The position numbers and the translations under genes are program-made. From Oxytricha trifallax (lineage: Eukaryota; Ciliophora; Spirotrichea; Sporadotrichida; Oxytrichidae): DNA of 64,000 bases. The notes under the pieces are model-generated. The model saw only the letters and a program-made list of their open reading frames with translations, was not told the DNA's origin and made no database searches. This document shows, piece after piece, positions 46,560 to 58,439 of this stretch. Location: the NCBI GenBank assembly GCA_000711775.1, contig ARYC01017123.1, forward strand, positions 62,001-126,000. Reading direction: 5' to 3'. The first letter of the stretch is position 1, and every line of letters begins with the position of its first letter.

Positions 46560-47590
46560 GCAAATATGTAATTTTATTATACGCTTTTTTTCTTGTTATT
46601 CTGTTTATTTTTGCTTTTCATCTTTTAATAAAACAGTCTTCTTCTTCTAGATAACTAAGTTGTTCAGAATCTTAGATTTTTATCATCTCGCTACTATTCC
46701 AATCAATTTGAGGCCTAGAGAATGTTACCTAGAGCTTGAATTGTCAGAGGAACCATAAGAATGTATACTTCTTGCTTTATTCATCATTAATTAATTATAT
46801 TTGAGAATCAAGTATTAATCTGAAATAGAGAGCAATATAGTGGCTTCAGAATAGCAATAAGTTAAAGGATTTCTCTTTCTTGAGCTTGTGCGATTTATCA
46901 TTAATTTGTAGGGAATCTTAGTGTGGTTTTGTTTCAAGTGGATATATCCAATAGATTAGTTGAAATTTCTTTATCTTCATGGATGATTTTAACTTTTTAT
47001 TAATGTTCAACTTAACTGGAATTTATTTTATATTTCGAAGAATTGAAGATATTTTATTTTCTCCATTGCAAATTAACAGAGCATAAATTTATCAGCAAGT
47101 TCTTCTATTTGCACTACTCTTTCTACAGGTACTAATCCATAGAGTTGGAAAGTCTGACTCATAAAAATTCTAATAGAGTTGAATTCATATACAATTTTCA
47201 TATCTCTAACCTTTGTTATTATATTTACCCAGAAGCCTTTTTGCACATTTCTTATTTTCTAGGATTGATCTATTTAATATTTTGCCTAACTCTAGTTATA
47301 TTTCTGCTTAGCCCATTTTGATTTCCATAAATGATTGTTTGATTTCCTTTCATCTGAAGAGTAGTGCACAAGTCGATTTCCAATAAGCATTATAGCAATT
47401 TCTTTGAAGATAGAATGCTTACTATAAAAGCTGAAATTTATTGTTTATGCTCTATTTTTCTTTCTCATGATTTTCAAGCATCTTGTCCAATAATTTTGTC
47501 ATCCTCACTGGCATATAGTGAAGCTAGTATATTTCTTCAAAACATAGAAACAAGTGAAAGATGCAGCTACAATTGAGGCTGATCCATGCT
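46560..47590 (-). pseudogene. large broken gene, partly coiled coil
   Basis: The minus strand carries a series of ciliate-code runs. KEIKQSFMEIKMGQAEIQLE with LGKILNRSILENKKCAKRLL lies near 47340-47230. NVQKGFWVNIITKVRD leads into a clean 64-residue stretch at 47201-47007 (MKIVYEFNSIRIFMSQTFQL, YGLVPVERVVQIEELADKFM). Then HEDKEISTNLLDIST and a Ser-rich SIHSYGSSDNSSSR lie near 46770. Three or more frameshifts are needed. The heptad-like first part suggests a coiled coil. I recognise no family. A plus-strand 70-codon frame at 47364-47576 overlaps this DNA and is less likely. Confidence 0.5.
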
Positions 47591-48305
47591 TTTATTCATG
47601 TTAATACTTAAGAATGTAATTCTTAAACATTTATTTAGACTTTCCGTTTACTTAATTAGCATAAAGTGTGATAGAGTTGCAATATTATGCGCTTAATATT
47701 CTTAATGATTAATGTGTTATTTTGCAACAGTATTTCATACCATAAATCGAATAAAAAGCACTAAGTCCTCTCAAGTGTTGTAAAAATATGCAATTATTAT
47801 TATTAGGCATTAAAAAGTTGAAGGTGTTAACGATTGCCCACGCTTAATTGACGCATACTACACAATCTTAATTACTGAAAATACAGTTATACTGCATTAC
47901 TGATCTCTTCAACTACTGTTACATCGGGGAACTACTTCAGGGTATTGTCAAGAGTAAAGAGCTTTGGTAGTATTTCTATAAAAATTTCAATGTAGGGTTC
48001 CTAAGCTAGAAGGGATTATCAATAAGGAACTCATCCATTAAATTCGGCCTGTAAAATTATAAATTAATTACAGAGTATTAATATATTAATCAAATAATTA
48101 ATAAGCTTTTTTGCTCTATCTCTTAATCTCAAAACTAATACCTTAACTTAGTTATAAGTTTTATTTAGAACAGGGTGTATAACTATTAATTAATAAATAT
48201 ATTACTAAACCATTTCTATTATAATTTGAATTTAATTCTAGTAATCTCCTTATTAATTCACAAATTATACTTTTAATTATTGGAATATCTTTAAAAAGCA
48301 TTGTA
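47591..48305. other. AT-rich stretch, nothing certain
   Basis: I see no clear feature. A mildly GC-richer segment at 47820-48020 showed no sustained frame. Confidence 0.35.
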
Positions 48306-48500
48306 AATGATACTAAAAAGCAAGAGTGGCAATTAAAATTGGTCGAAGAATTTATATTTACGATGGAAATTTATAGTAGAAGAACTATGGTAAGAATACA
48401 AAAGAAAAGCTAAATCTTCTAACAAAATATGCGACTATCAATAAAAATTTAATGCATTATTCGTTCTTGAAGGATTAAATAAGGTATTAAAGTTTCCAAT
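48306..48500 (+). pseudogene. short coding remnant, unassigned
   Basis: One plus-strand frame reads VNDTKKQEWQLKLVEEFIF and an overlapping one reads GRRIYIYDGNLQQKNYGKNT then KEKLNLLTKYATINKNLMHY. A frameshift near 48340 would join them. The GRRIYIYDGNL part is faintly reminiscent of a MORN motif, but the key Gly/Trp spacing is missing. No start codon is evident. Confidence 0.35.
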
Positions 48501-50047
48501 AAGATGATCAAAACCTATAATAAAAATAAAAATATATTTGTAAATCAAAGAAAGGATCTTTTAGCCCACCTCTATTAGAGTTACTTGGTAAATTATTATT
48601 CTACTCATAATTATAATCAACTTAATCAATTAATGTTAATCCAAATGTAAGAATATTATTTTTACTTATTTTTAATAGCTTATATTTAAAGGATAATTGC
48701 TTGAGCAATAAAAGAACAGATAAAACAATCTTGAATTAGTTATCAGCTAAAATTATTATAAAATTTTTAAGAAATAAATAAAGAACTTAGAGTTATTGAT
48801 GAACATAAAAATTAAATAGGTAAAAATATTCTATAGATTTAAGAACAATAAGAAGTTGAAAGTCATTTATATCTTGAATACGATTAATATTTTCAATTAA
48901 TAGCTGATAAATTTTACAACAAAATATTATTTATATTAGAAAAAATTCAAAAATTTGGATTTATAATTGAAGAATGATCTAGAGATAGAGCTTTTAATTC
49001 AAAATTTAATAATTTAATATGTTATTCAAGATTTAACCACTAACAAAATACTGTTTAAATAAGTAAGATATCATTATCAAATCTTAAATATTTCAAATAA
49101 TTAAACCTAAGTAATAAAATAAATAAATACTTGCCAAAACTTCAATATGACTATCTAGCACTTGTGAGGTGGTCCCTTGACTCTAAAATCTAAGAAAATT
49201 TATGAATGTTAGAACTGATATTTGTAAGCTTTAATTAGCATGGTGGAACAGTATATTAACTTTACAAATTTTAAATTATTCACAGATATATATATATATA
49301 TATATATATATAACCTGAGAATTTACCATTCAAACATTTCACAATTATTAAGTATTTATTGGCGCCTATGAAAACTCAATTAGGGTGAATGAGAAATTAA
49401 ATTGAAAAACCAACTTTCTCACTCCCTACATTTGGAGTAAAATTTATTTTAGTAGTGGATAAAATTTTGAAAATTTAAGCACTAGGAATTATTATGAGTT
49501 AATAGTAGGGTGGCATTACTTTCTCTCTTTAAAAAATAAATTATTAGATATAACTTCTTAGAGATTTTATTATTAGAAAATTTTGAGCAAACAGCTTCCT
49601 AAGTGAGTTATTGTGCAGAATATTAATTGATAGTAATTTGAGTGTAAATAAAAATGATGTAAACTTTATACTTTTTGAAGTCCTTAAAGAGATGTGATTA
49701 ATTTTTTTAATTATATTTTTTAAAAATTAAATTAAATTTAATAAATATAATTCTTAATACAATATTTAAAAATACTTGTTTAACTAAAGTTAGCAACTAT
49801 AGCAATATTGTTGGAGAATAAAAGCAAACATTATTGCAGCATAAACGAATTTAAAGTCAATAAAAAACTCTTTAAGATATGGATTAAGGCTTTATAATTA
49901 ATAAAAAATTAAACATTATTAATACTTAATTAACGAACTTAATCAATGAACAAATGGAAAGCATTTTTTAAAAAAGTTAAACAGTACCTAAATAAATGCA
50001 CAAATTACACCACGACAGTTAGAATATCATTTAAGTATCAAATCTGA
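48501..50047. other. AT-rich stretch with an (AT)n tract
   Basis: I see no gene. A clean (AT)n microsatellite occupies 49286-49312. Confidence 0.45.
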
Positions 50048-50242
50048 CTGATTTTAGAATTTAAATTCCAAGTAAAAGCTCTAAACTCTCAATCAAACAC
50101 AGGCAACATGTTTATGCTTCCATACAAGCAATGTACTATGAGATTTCTTAAAGAAGAATATTTGCACAAAAATAATAATAAAAAATTAAATTAAATTAAT
50201 GTCTCATTTCCCTAAACATATTCTAAGAAGAGTATGGGATGA
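50048..50242 (+). pseudogene. short coding remnant, unassigned
   Basis: The ciliate-code frame contains FKFQVKALNSQSNTGN, then from ATG 50108 MFMLPYKQCTMRFLKEEYLH, an Asn/Lys-rich run, and VSFPQTYSKKSMG before TGA 50240-50242. A second frame over 50200-50290 reads MSHFPKHILRRVWDEENLGQ, so a frameshift is likely. I recognise no family. Confidence 0.35.
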
Positions 50243-50299
50243 AGAAAATTTAGGTCAGGATTCGTGCTAACGTAATACCTGATCGAAATTATTTCTTTG

Positions 50300-51020
50300 C
50301 CGTTTAGGCTAACTCTAGTGCAAATTTAATAGAGAATTGTCTATGATAAAAAATAATTTTAGGGTTTATAAAATGTAATTTACAGAGGACAAAAATAATA
50401 TTTAATAACAAAGAGTTCTTAGAGCTGCTCGAGAAAACTCAACGATCTCAAAGTATGAAAGTTAGTTTAAATAACACATTATTGAGCGAAAACTTGAGCC
50501 CTCTCTCCTTATACAAAGATTATCTAGCAAAGGTTTAAAAAATGTAAATTTAAATCAATAATATTTTCTAATTCAGATTTTGTAAAAACTTAAATCAAAA
50601 TTTGGTTGAACTAAAAGAAGGAAAAGGGAAAAAGGTACATATATAAGACACCTAGTAACTAAAACTTCATTATTCTTAATATTTATATTCAAATCAATTA
50701 AAACTTAATTTTAATTTAATCATTCAACTCATTATAACTTAATAAAGTTTTTCATATTCTTTGTGCTAATTTATGTTTAAGGTAACCATATTTTTTAACA
50801 TGGTTTAAATCAGTTCCTTATTATTTAAAGTGTTTCTTTTTTGAAAAGTCAAAGTTCAATTTGATTACATTACTCTAATTGTTTTATTTTTTTAGAAAGA
50901 TTAAATAAATGCAGTGAACAATTAAAAGTTAAGTGGATTAAAGAAAAATTCCAACCATTTTTCATCATTTTCAATTAATTTTTATATAAAAATCCGTTAT
51001 AAGTATGTCAAATTATCCAA
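50300..51020. other. AT-rich stretch, nothing certain
   Basis: Weak protein-like patches at 50400-50540 change frame every 20 codons. I see no repeat or RNA. Confidence 0.35.
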
Positions 51021-51026
51021 AAGTTT

Positions 51027-51433
51027 GGGGAAGTTTCCTGCCCCCTACCGAAGTTTCCTGCATCCTCAAAAGTTTCCTACCCTCAATATTAATTTATAAA
51101 TTTGTTGGCAAAATAATATTAAAACGTATAAATTATAATTTCAATTACATTTACTATTTATTAAACATATCTTAATGATACAATTTTTAAAGTAGATTAT
51201 TAATTTTTATCAAATTATAAATTAAAAAACAATGCTATAATACTTGTATTTTATTAATATTTATTATGATTTTCATTAAAGTTTGAATTCATTATCAAGG
51301 TAGAAATGATATTTTATAATAGTTTATAAATAACTAAAACATTATTGATGTTAAAAATTTCTAGAAATTTATAAATATTATATAATTTTATGTATTGGGC
51401 AGGAAACTACCTTTTTGTGGGAAGAAACTTCTC
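51027..51433. repeat. MITE-like element copy B (GGGGAAGTTTCCTGCCCC ends)
   Basis: It starts GGGGAAGTTTCCTGCCCC (51027-51044), with two further AAGTTTCCT motifs to 51075. It ends with GGGCAGGAAACT (51397-51408) and GGGAAGAAACTTC. The interior shares TTGTTGGCAA near the left and AATTCATTATCAAGGTAGAAATGATATTTT near 51286-51316 with the copy at 15033-15425, in the same order and spacing. It is about 400 bp and non-coding, so a non-autonomous transposon. Confidence 0.7.
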
Positions 51434-52239
51434 TCTTGGGTGCATCTAAAATTCTAACCCTTAAATTTTCGTTCTATATTTTCTAGTCCAAGCATCGTAT
51501 CTGAAAAAATATTATTATTTATAGCAAATCAGAAAAGTCCTTAATTACTTGTTAATAATCCAAATATTAAATAAAAAATTAAGATAATAATACTCTCTTT
51601 TAAACATTTGGAAAAGTAAGAGCAAGGGCCTACAAGAAATCTCAAAGATATAGCGTGTGGCATAAAAATAGTGTCAATAAATATATTAGAATTTCATATC
51701 GCTAAAAAGCTTAAATCATCGAAGGTATATCTTAAGTAATTTCATTATTTAAAATCTTATCAAATAATTTCGTTTTCTATATTGTAAACCAATGAAGAGG
51801 CTTAACTTTCTTATACTAAATGTCGAAATTGTTTCTAAATTATAGTTAAAATAATTTTGCATTACCAGTTTTTGAGTATAATTTTACAATAGTAAAAATA
51901 ATCTTGTGTACAAAAAAGTTTAAATGATTAAGTGTTAGATTTTTTAAAAAAATTATTTTGACTCTTTTGTATTTGTAGTTATTATTAATACAAATATCTC
52001 GAATAAAATTCTAGACAAAAACTGATTTTTTTCAAACTTATTTATAAATAAACAAATTAATTGCTTTTTAAGGATCTTAAAATTTTATCATGGTTGAAGT
52101 ATAAACGTTTTAAATTTTTAAAAGGAAATAAATTATATTTGTAGTTATAGTTGTAAAATACTTAAGCTTAATTAAAATACGAAATGAAATCCTATACAAT
52201 TACCAATAAAAAATTTTAACTTTTTGTTTATTTTATGCT
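51434..52239. other. AT-rich stretch, nothing seen
   Basis: No feature can be supported. Confidence 0.4.
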
Positions 52240-52386
52240 TTGATTCAAATCTTTGACAGATGGTTAGAAATTTTTGTCATATATAAATTCCTCTCTATTT
52301 ACTTGAATTAGGTCATCTTAAATAGATTTTTATTTGTTAAGGGTATTCTTGTACTTCCAGCTGTCATATCCTTTGGTCTGATCAAA

Positions 52387-55300
52387 TCATGTTGATGATT
52401 ATTTCTATTTGTTGTGTTCTTCAATGTCAAATAGTCTTTTTTCTCCATTTATTTTTGAGGATCTAGTTGGGTCTCCACCTGAGTTAATTAGTTCGCAAGT
52501 ATTTTGTAATTCTGATCTTCCAAAACTTTGTGAACGCTGCAGTAGGGGATTATGCCGTAGTTGATCAAGGTCTCGCCTTGAATAATGGCCATCATTGTAC
52601 ATTTTTTTATATATGTTTTTTCTTTTCTGCAATTCGTCTTCCTTCTTTTTAATCTCATCGCTTGCTTTTTTGGGTCTTAAATTACTTTTTACTTTGGTTT
52701 ATTTTCTCATGTATTTTTGAACCATATATCGAATTATTTCATTGGTGTTTATCTCCTTTAGTTGAGTGACATTTATTAGTAATTTATTAGGGATTATTCT
52801 TGGTGTTCGAAAGTCATTCTCATTTGTTATTGCTCCATCTTCTCTATCTCTTCAATTTTTAATGAACTGTGATTCAACAAGTTGAGTGTATTTCAAAATT
52901 ATTAATGACCTTATTTAAGCCATCATTTTCGTGTCACTAACCGTGCGATTATTAGAGTTATTAATTCTTTAGTTGAACTGTGTTTCTTTTTAATCTTATT
53001 CTACTTGTTTTTTAGTTAATTTTATATATTCAAGCAAATATTTAGTCCTAGGTAATTGGCTTTTTGTACTTTTTTGATGCCTTCATTTTATAATTCTCTC
53101 TAAAAGGTTTTAGCGTCACTCAAAATACTGTATTCTTTGTGTTCAACTTAAAACTATCAGATTATTCGATTTTTCTGACACAGTTTATCACCCTTTTGAA
53201 TTGTTATGGGTCTTTTATATTAACTAATATGTTGTCTGTGAATACTATTAATTTGCCTTGTTTTATCAATGACTTTAGTCCTTGTTGAGCAAACATAGAA
53301 TCTTGTAAGTATATGTTAAAATATCGGAGAAAATATACTTCTCTAAGATACTCCTTATTCTATCCTAACTTCCTGTTTTTATACGTAAATCTTTTGGGGT
53401 AAAAGCTGTCCAATTAATTTGACTACCTCAGCATCATGTTGGTTAATTACTCTTTCTTTTAATATAGATCTGATTTATCCTTCCAGGCTGAGTCATAAAA
53501 TTTGCAGATATTGAGTAGGTAGACTTCTCTTTATCTACTCTTTTTTCATTAATAGTTAATATGTTCACAGCGAGTCTTATTAAATTAATATGAGCGATTT
53601 TGTTTTATTTAAATCTATTTTAGTAGTTTTCTGTTTGAAGTATGTTGCTCTTTACTTCTTGATTTGTAAATAAAACTTATTTTTCCCAAATCAGAGTTTT
53701 TTACTATTGCTCTCAAGTTACTTATCTCTGGGTATTTATTTTTTGCCTTTGCTTGGCAATATAAGTCTCTCTTCCTTAATGTACTGATGAATTTGTTTCT
53801 CATTGATCCAAAAAGAGATTTTTACATACAGTTTCTAATATTATTTTATATTTATTCAGCATTTTCCCATCGAAACCATCAGGTCCTATGGCCATATTAA
53901 AGTTACACTCATTTATGCTTTGTTCTACATTTAGTGAATAGTGAATAGTGAATAGTTTAGGTTAAATTAATAACAAGATACTCTTGGTCATAACATGACC
54001 CAATATTTGCATCCTTGGGTCAAGACATTGCTGGTGTGAATGACGTGGCACATAACCTTGAGCCCCCAAAAAACCAAAAAACCTCAAGAGAGTAAAAACT
54101 GTGGAAAAAGACTAGCAATTGCTCGGCTCCTCTGTGCTCCTGACGTCCGCCACTCATCACTGTGTGGAATGCAGTCCCACTTCTTCCCCCCGCCTGCCTC
54201 CCTTCTTGCCAGCCTTGTTAGACTGTATCCACCCTGCCAACTAACGGCGTAATGGCAGGGAAATCGGCTCTCTAGAGCTCTCTCCATGAGCGATTGAACC
54301 CCGCTAGCTCGTTGTTATTTGCAGGTAGGTCTCTGGGCGCTTTTGTTCTACATTTATATTAATGCAGGATTGCTCATTTTTTGTTCATTTATCATTATAG
54401 TGTCTCTACTAATTGAGTTTTGCCCTTTTTTTCTCTCTTTTATAAAGATTTGGCTGTAGAAACGACTGATTTTGCCATAGTTTAGTTATCTCTCCAGATT
54501 CTATATTTTATCTTTTACTGTCAGGCCTTTAATAGGTTGTTATTGTTTTTGATTTTAAGTTAGTCTCTTTACCAGGTAGAAGAAATCTTAAGTCGTTACT
54601 TTCTAGACAGTGTTCCAAGTGATTTATCGCTTCTTCTTCCATTTTACTTTCATCTCTTAAAATAAGTTCTATTGGCTTGTTACGTTTTGTCTCAATGACC
54701 CTTCTGGTGATCTCTGGTATTAATTATTGCCTTAGACCTGTATTTTCAATTTTATCTATAAGACAGTTTTGAATTGGGTATTCCAGGTCACTGATTCTTA
54801 ATTAGTTAGTTTAAGTATTAAAATTAATTCTGGAGATACGAAATCAATTCAGTTAGATTATTCTAGTATATTCTGTATTTCAGAACTATGTCTCTTCACA
54901 GAGTGTTATTTATCTCCCTTCTTCTATGAATATTTTCCAACATTTTTTCCTTAAGTTAGTTATTCTGATTGTGCTATCTCTATTTGTCATTATAGGTCAT
55001 CATTCTAATACTCACACTCAAATTCACCTAGATCATTTTGTGGTCAGTCAGTCTGAACTAGCACATCTCCCAGCTTACTATTTCTACATTTGAGAAAACT
55101 TGGTCAAGTAGATTGCACTTAATATGATTATCCACTCGTATTAAATTGGATTCTTTCAGGCCCTCTCTATTTAATCTTTATCCTAATTCTTTGATGTGGA
55201 AGTTGAAATCCCCCATAACGATTATCCTCTGTCTTTGACATTTCTATTTTGGTGATTTTATCATAAATATCTGTCTATTTCGAAGTTCTTTTACTTCATC

Positions 55301-55580
55301 ATTACTATTTGCTATGTATGTAATATTTAAATGCTGTGGGAATCTATCCATGTTTAGAATGTTCCATGTTATGAATTGACTTAAGATATTTATTGTCTTC
55401 ATTTTTTCCTTCCCCTTGTTTAATATTAGTACACCTTCATTCCTAGCGAGCTAAGTCTATATTATGTTTTTGTTGTTGATTCAAATCAATCTTTATAATC
55501 TAGTCTCTACTAATCCTATTAAGTTTGGATTTCTGCCTTCAATTTCTTTTATCATTTTTGAGCTGTGATTTTAGTCCTCT
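52387..55580 (-). pseudogene. LINE ORF2: endonuclease, RT and C-terminal domain
   Basis: The endonuclease motifs on the minus strand are GLVETRL (near 55510), QFITWNILNM, IVMGDFNFH (55200-55222) and LTDHKM (near 55040). The RT has MAIGPDGFDGKML (53860-53900, matching the family GPDG motif) and GKLIVFTDNIL (53228-53255), where YADD has become FTDN so catalysis is lost. The C-terminal part reads QIRSLIILKYTQL, TPRIIPNKLLINVTQLKE, then a basic QKRKNIYKKMYNDGHYSRRD and LINSGGDPTRSSKINGEKR. The stop is TGA after a short Gln/Ser tail. It needs TAA/TAG as Gln throughout. Confidence 0.8.
53934..54341 (-). mobile_element. SINE-like GC-rich insertion with 15-bp target duplication
   Basis: TTTGTTCTACATTTA at 53919-53933 is repeated at 54342-54356, flanking 408 bp that interrupt the LINE just upstream of its RT domain. 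The left end begins with three GTGAATA units, a short tandem tail as seen at SINE 3' ends, so the element reads on the minus strand. About 45 bp from its 5' end is GGGGTTCAATCGCTC, resembling a Pol III B box. A large part (54040-54340) is about half GC in a roughly 80 percent AT genome. It has no meaningful open frame under either code. The A box is not obvious, so tRNA ancestry is tentative. Confidence 0.75.
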
Positions 55581-55640
55581 CACATCTATAAAAGTCAAGT
55601 TAAATAAAGTCTTTCTTGTGCATATTATTATACATCTTAA

Positions 55641-56655
55641 TGGCTTCTAATGAAGTTAGTTGAACTTTATTAAAACTTAAAATATTGTAGATCAGGATTT
55701 TTGAATTCCAAGAAATATGTCAAGATGCTGTAGTTAAGAATTAAATTTATCTTAAAAATACTGATCTGGCCTAACAACCTTTAAAATAATTGTCAGGCGA
55801 GGTAATTTTAGATATTATGTTCAAAAGTAATTAAGAGATATAGAAAAGGATTTAGAACATTGTTCTAAGTATCCCTATTAAATATTAAGGGTCCATCAAT
55901 ATCATTCAAGATATTCAAATAGGCACTCTATAAAAGCCATTTCTATTTTGTCTAAAAGCAAAAGGAATTAACAATACTTAAAAGGATACTAATAGTATAA
56001 AATTCAAAAATAAAAAAGCAGTTATATTGAAAATAAAAAAATAAATCTTAAATTATTGATACTGATTATACTTAAAACCATTTAAAAAAATGGAGGCCTG
56101 ACAATTATTTAAAAAGTTGTTAGGAGAAGAAAATAAATAAAATTTAAATATTAGCAAAAAAAAAAATATTAAAATTAGAATATGCAATAATAATTAAAGG
56201 AAAGTACAACTTACTTGACTTGTATAAATTCTGCAGATATATTTTCAAGTATACCATCTATGAATTTAATTATCTTTTACTGCTAATAATTATTCCTTCC
56301 TCTTGGTGTGCTGTCTATCAGCTAATCTTACATTTCTCATTAACCATCCTACACCTTCCCTTGCTAGTTTATAGAAATCGATATGAATACAATTGTAAAC
56401 CTTAACCCAAAATTTATAATTTATTTTTTCCAATTGTTTATTAAAACCAAAATTTTTGGTTTGATATAATGAATTTTACGAATTTAATTTAAAATTCTCA
56501 AATTATCTTTCCAATTTTTGTTATGATTAGTGTTTCTCTTTCCTCTATCTGTTGTCTATATAAACTAGTAGTCAAATCCTTCCGTTAGTCACTTACTTCT
56601 CATGCTTCAACTTACCCGCCTTCTTTAATTGTTAATAGATTTTTCTGTATTTTAA
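55641..56655. other. AT-rich stretch, nothing certain
   Basis: I see no gene. A plus-strand 61-codon ATG frame (56220-56405) has Tyr/Leu/Ile-rich composition and no motif. Confidence 0.4.
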
Positions 56656-56664
56656 TTTTATTTC

Positions 56665-56690
56665 GGGAGGAGGAAGTTTCCTTCACTTTT
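56665..56690. repeat. isolated GGAAGTTTCCTT repeat end
   Basis: GGGAGGAGGAAGTTTCCTTCAC resembles the ends of the GGAAACTTCC-type repeats. It could be the distant partner end of the copies finishing at 57745 or 58235, which would make an element of 1.1-1.6 kb. Confidence 0.4.
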
Positions 56691-56699
56691 TTAATTTAA

Positions 56700-57555
56700 T
56701 TAACAAATTTATTAAATTATACATAAATTAATAATTATGAAAAATTTTTATGACCTATTGTTATTAAGAGGATGTTTATATATTATTTAGGTAGTTCAAA
56801 AAATATAGTTTAACTTTATTAAGGTATGAGAAGAATAAGATTAATTGAATTAGAATTTTAATAACAATTTGATAAAATATTTGGAATTACTTTGAATTTA
56901 GAGAGAGGACAATAAATTGGTTAAGAGTTAGAAATACAGTAAAATCAGATAGAATATTTGAAGTTTTTAGAATCTAAAGAGAGATAATAATTAATCGAAT
57001 ATTGATAAAATATAAAACAAAAGGAAATTATTTTTAGCGTAAAATAAATAAACGGCATTGTATTACATTTTGTAAATTTAATCATATTTGAAACATAAAT
57101 AAAGAAATACAGAACAGCTTTTATTAGTTGCTCATAATCTATATTTATTTTGTGACTAATTAGCATTTTTGTATAAAAATTTTGATTAGTTTTTGGAAAT
57201 CAATTCTACTTTAGTGAAGAGCTGAACATGACTCAAAATTAGATATCTGTAAGATAAATATATTAGGATTTTTATAAATGAAGTACGAATTGCTAGCTGT
57301 TTTTGTGAACGCAGTTTTCTTAATCTAAATTTAAAATGGATTATATTACCTCGAATTTACCCAGCTAATATAATGCAGAATTAATGTAAGTAAGTATTTA
57401 GAAAGTTATTTATAAAAAATTAAAGTACTTACCATAGAAATAATGAGTAGAAAGCTTAGCTATAAAGAGTGGATTTACTTTTTACGAATTCGTAGATTAA
57501 TCCATCTTAAATTTAAAATAACAACTTAATTATATTTTACGTTAATTATAAATTA
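56700..57555. other. AT-rich stretch, nothing certain
   Basis: A minus-strand 73-codon frame at 56945-57166 is Ile/Phe/Tyr/Ser-rich without features. If the repeat ends at 56665 and 57745 pair, this would be the element interior. Confidence 0.35.
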
Positions 57556-57559
57556 CTAC

Positions 57560-57745
57560 CAACTTTTATTTTTGAAAATAAATGATCGATAATAAATTAA
57601 GTATAATTATAACAATTAAATTAGTTCAGAAGTAGTTTAATGTTGTAAAAAAGATTAATTTATTATTTTTTTTTAATTTAAATAAAGTACAGGAAACTTC
57701 CCTGAATTTTTTTATTATTATAAACCAGTGCAGGAAACTTTCTCC
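57560..57745 (+). repeat. interspersed repeat copy 2 (partial)
   Basis: It matches the right part of 13860-14205 and 57890-58235. AGTTCAGAAGTAGTTTAATGTTGTAAAAAAGATTAATTTATT is followed by GTACAGGAAACTTCCCTGAATTTTT and then CCAGTGCAGGAAACTTTCTCCCCC. It is non-coding. Confidence 0.6.
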
Positions 57746-57889
57746 CCCTTTATTTCTATTATTTTTAAAAAAATAAAAAATATTAATAAATAAAAATTAA
57801 TTTTAATAAGTTAGATTAAAAAACCCTAAAGAATAAATGCTTAATTTTAGAAACCATAAATATAATTTAAAAACTAAAAAGAAACATCC

Positions 57890-58235
57890 TATAGTTTACA
57901 AATAATAAAACTGAGAACACTTGGACACCTCAAATACTTAAGAAATAAATATTGTGGATCTATTTCAGCCTAAATATCTAAAAGTTCTTAGATTACTGGC
58001 ATTTAAAAGGGAAAAAAATAGTACTAAGACGATGCTTAGAATTAATTCTAACATAGATATTGACTAATTAATTAATAAATTAAGGATAATTGTAACAATG
58101 AAATATGTCCAGGGAGTAGGTTAATAGTTGTTAAAAAGATTAATTTTATAAAAATATTTTTATCAAAAAAGTAGAGGAAACTTCCTTAAAATATTTTTTT
58201 TTAAAACTAATGCAGAAAACTCCCCCCCCAATAAT
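57890..58235 (+). repeat. interspersed repeat copy 3
   Basis: It begins with CACCTCAAATACTTAAGAAAT and contains GATGCTTAGAATTAATT, AGATATTGAC, GTTGTTAAAAAGATTAATTTTAT and then AGAGGAAACTTCC. It ends ATGCAGAAAACTCCCCCCCC. The order is the same as in the copy at 13860-14205. It lies about 150 bp after copy 2 in the same orientation, so the two may come from a tandem or nested insertion. Confidence 0.65.
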
Positions 58236-58439
58236 GACATATTATTTTCATTAAATTTTTTATAGATAAATTTTTACAAACATTCATCATGTACGAATAA
58301 AAATTATATATAATATCAGGATGCCTAATTAAATTCAATGTATTTGCCAATTTCAGATTAAAAAATGCTCCTTTTTTTAATTATACTTACCTAAATATAA
58401 TCTAGCTTATAAAATTTGATTTATGTTAGTTTCAATTAA

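Larger units (their letters stand above)
52240..55640 (-). mobile_element. non-LTR retrotransposon (LINE), copy 2
   Basis: This is a minus-strand copy of the same family as 19830-23480. Read from right to left it has the endonuclease (about 55580-54950), then the reverse transcriptase (about 53900-53000), then the C-terminal domain ending in TGA at 52387-52389. It preserves the endonuclease better than copy 1 but has lost the catalytic YADD (FTDN here), carries frameshifts and is split by a 408-bp SINE-like insertion. The boundaries are approximate; no tail or target duplication was recognised. Confidence 0.85.

Noticed and set aside
54040..54287. 70- and 67-codon frames on both strands in the GC-rich insertion
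   Set aside because: They lie entirely inside the SINE-like insertion, overlap each other on opposite strands and are a by-product of its GC content.
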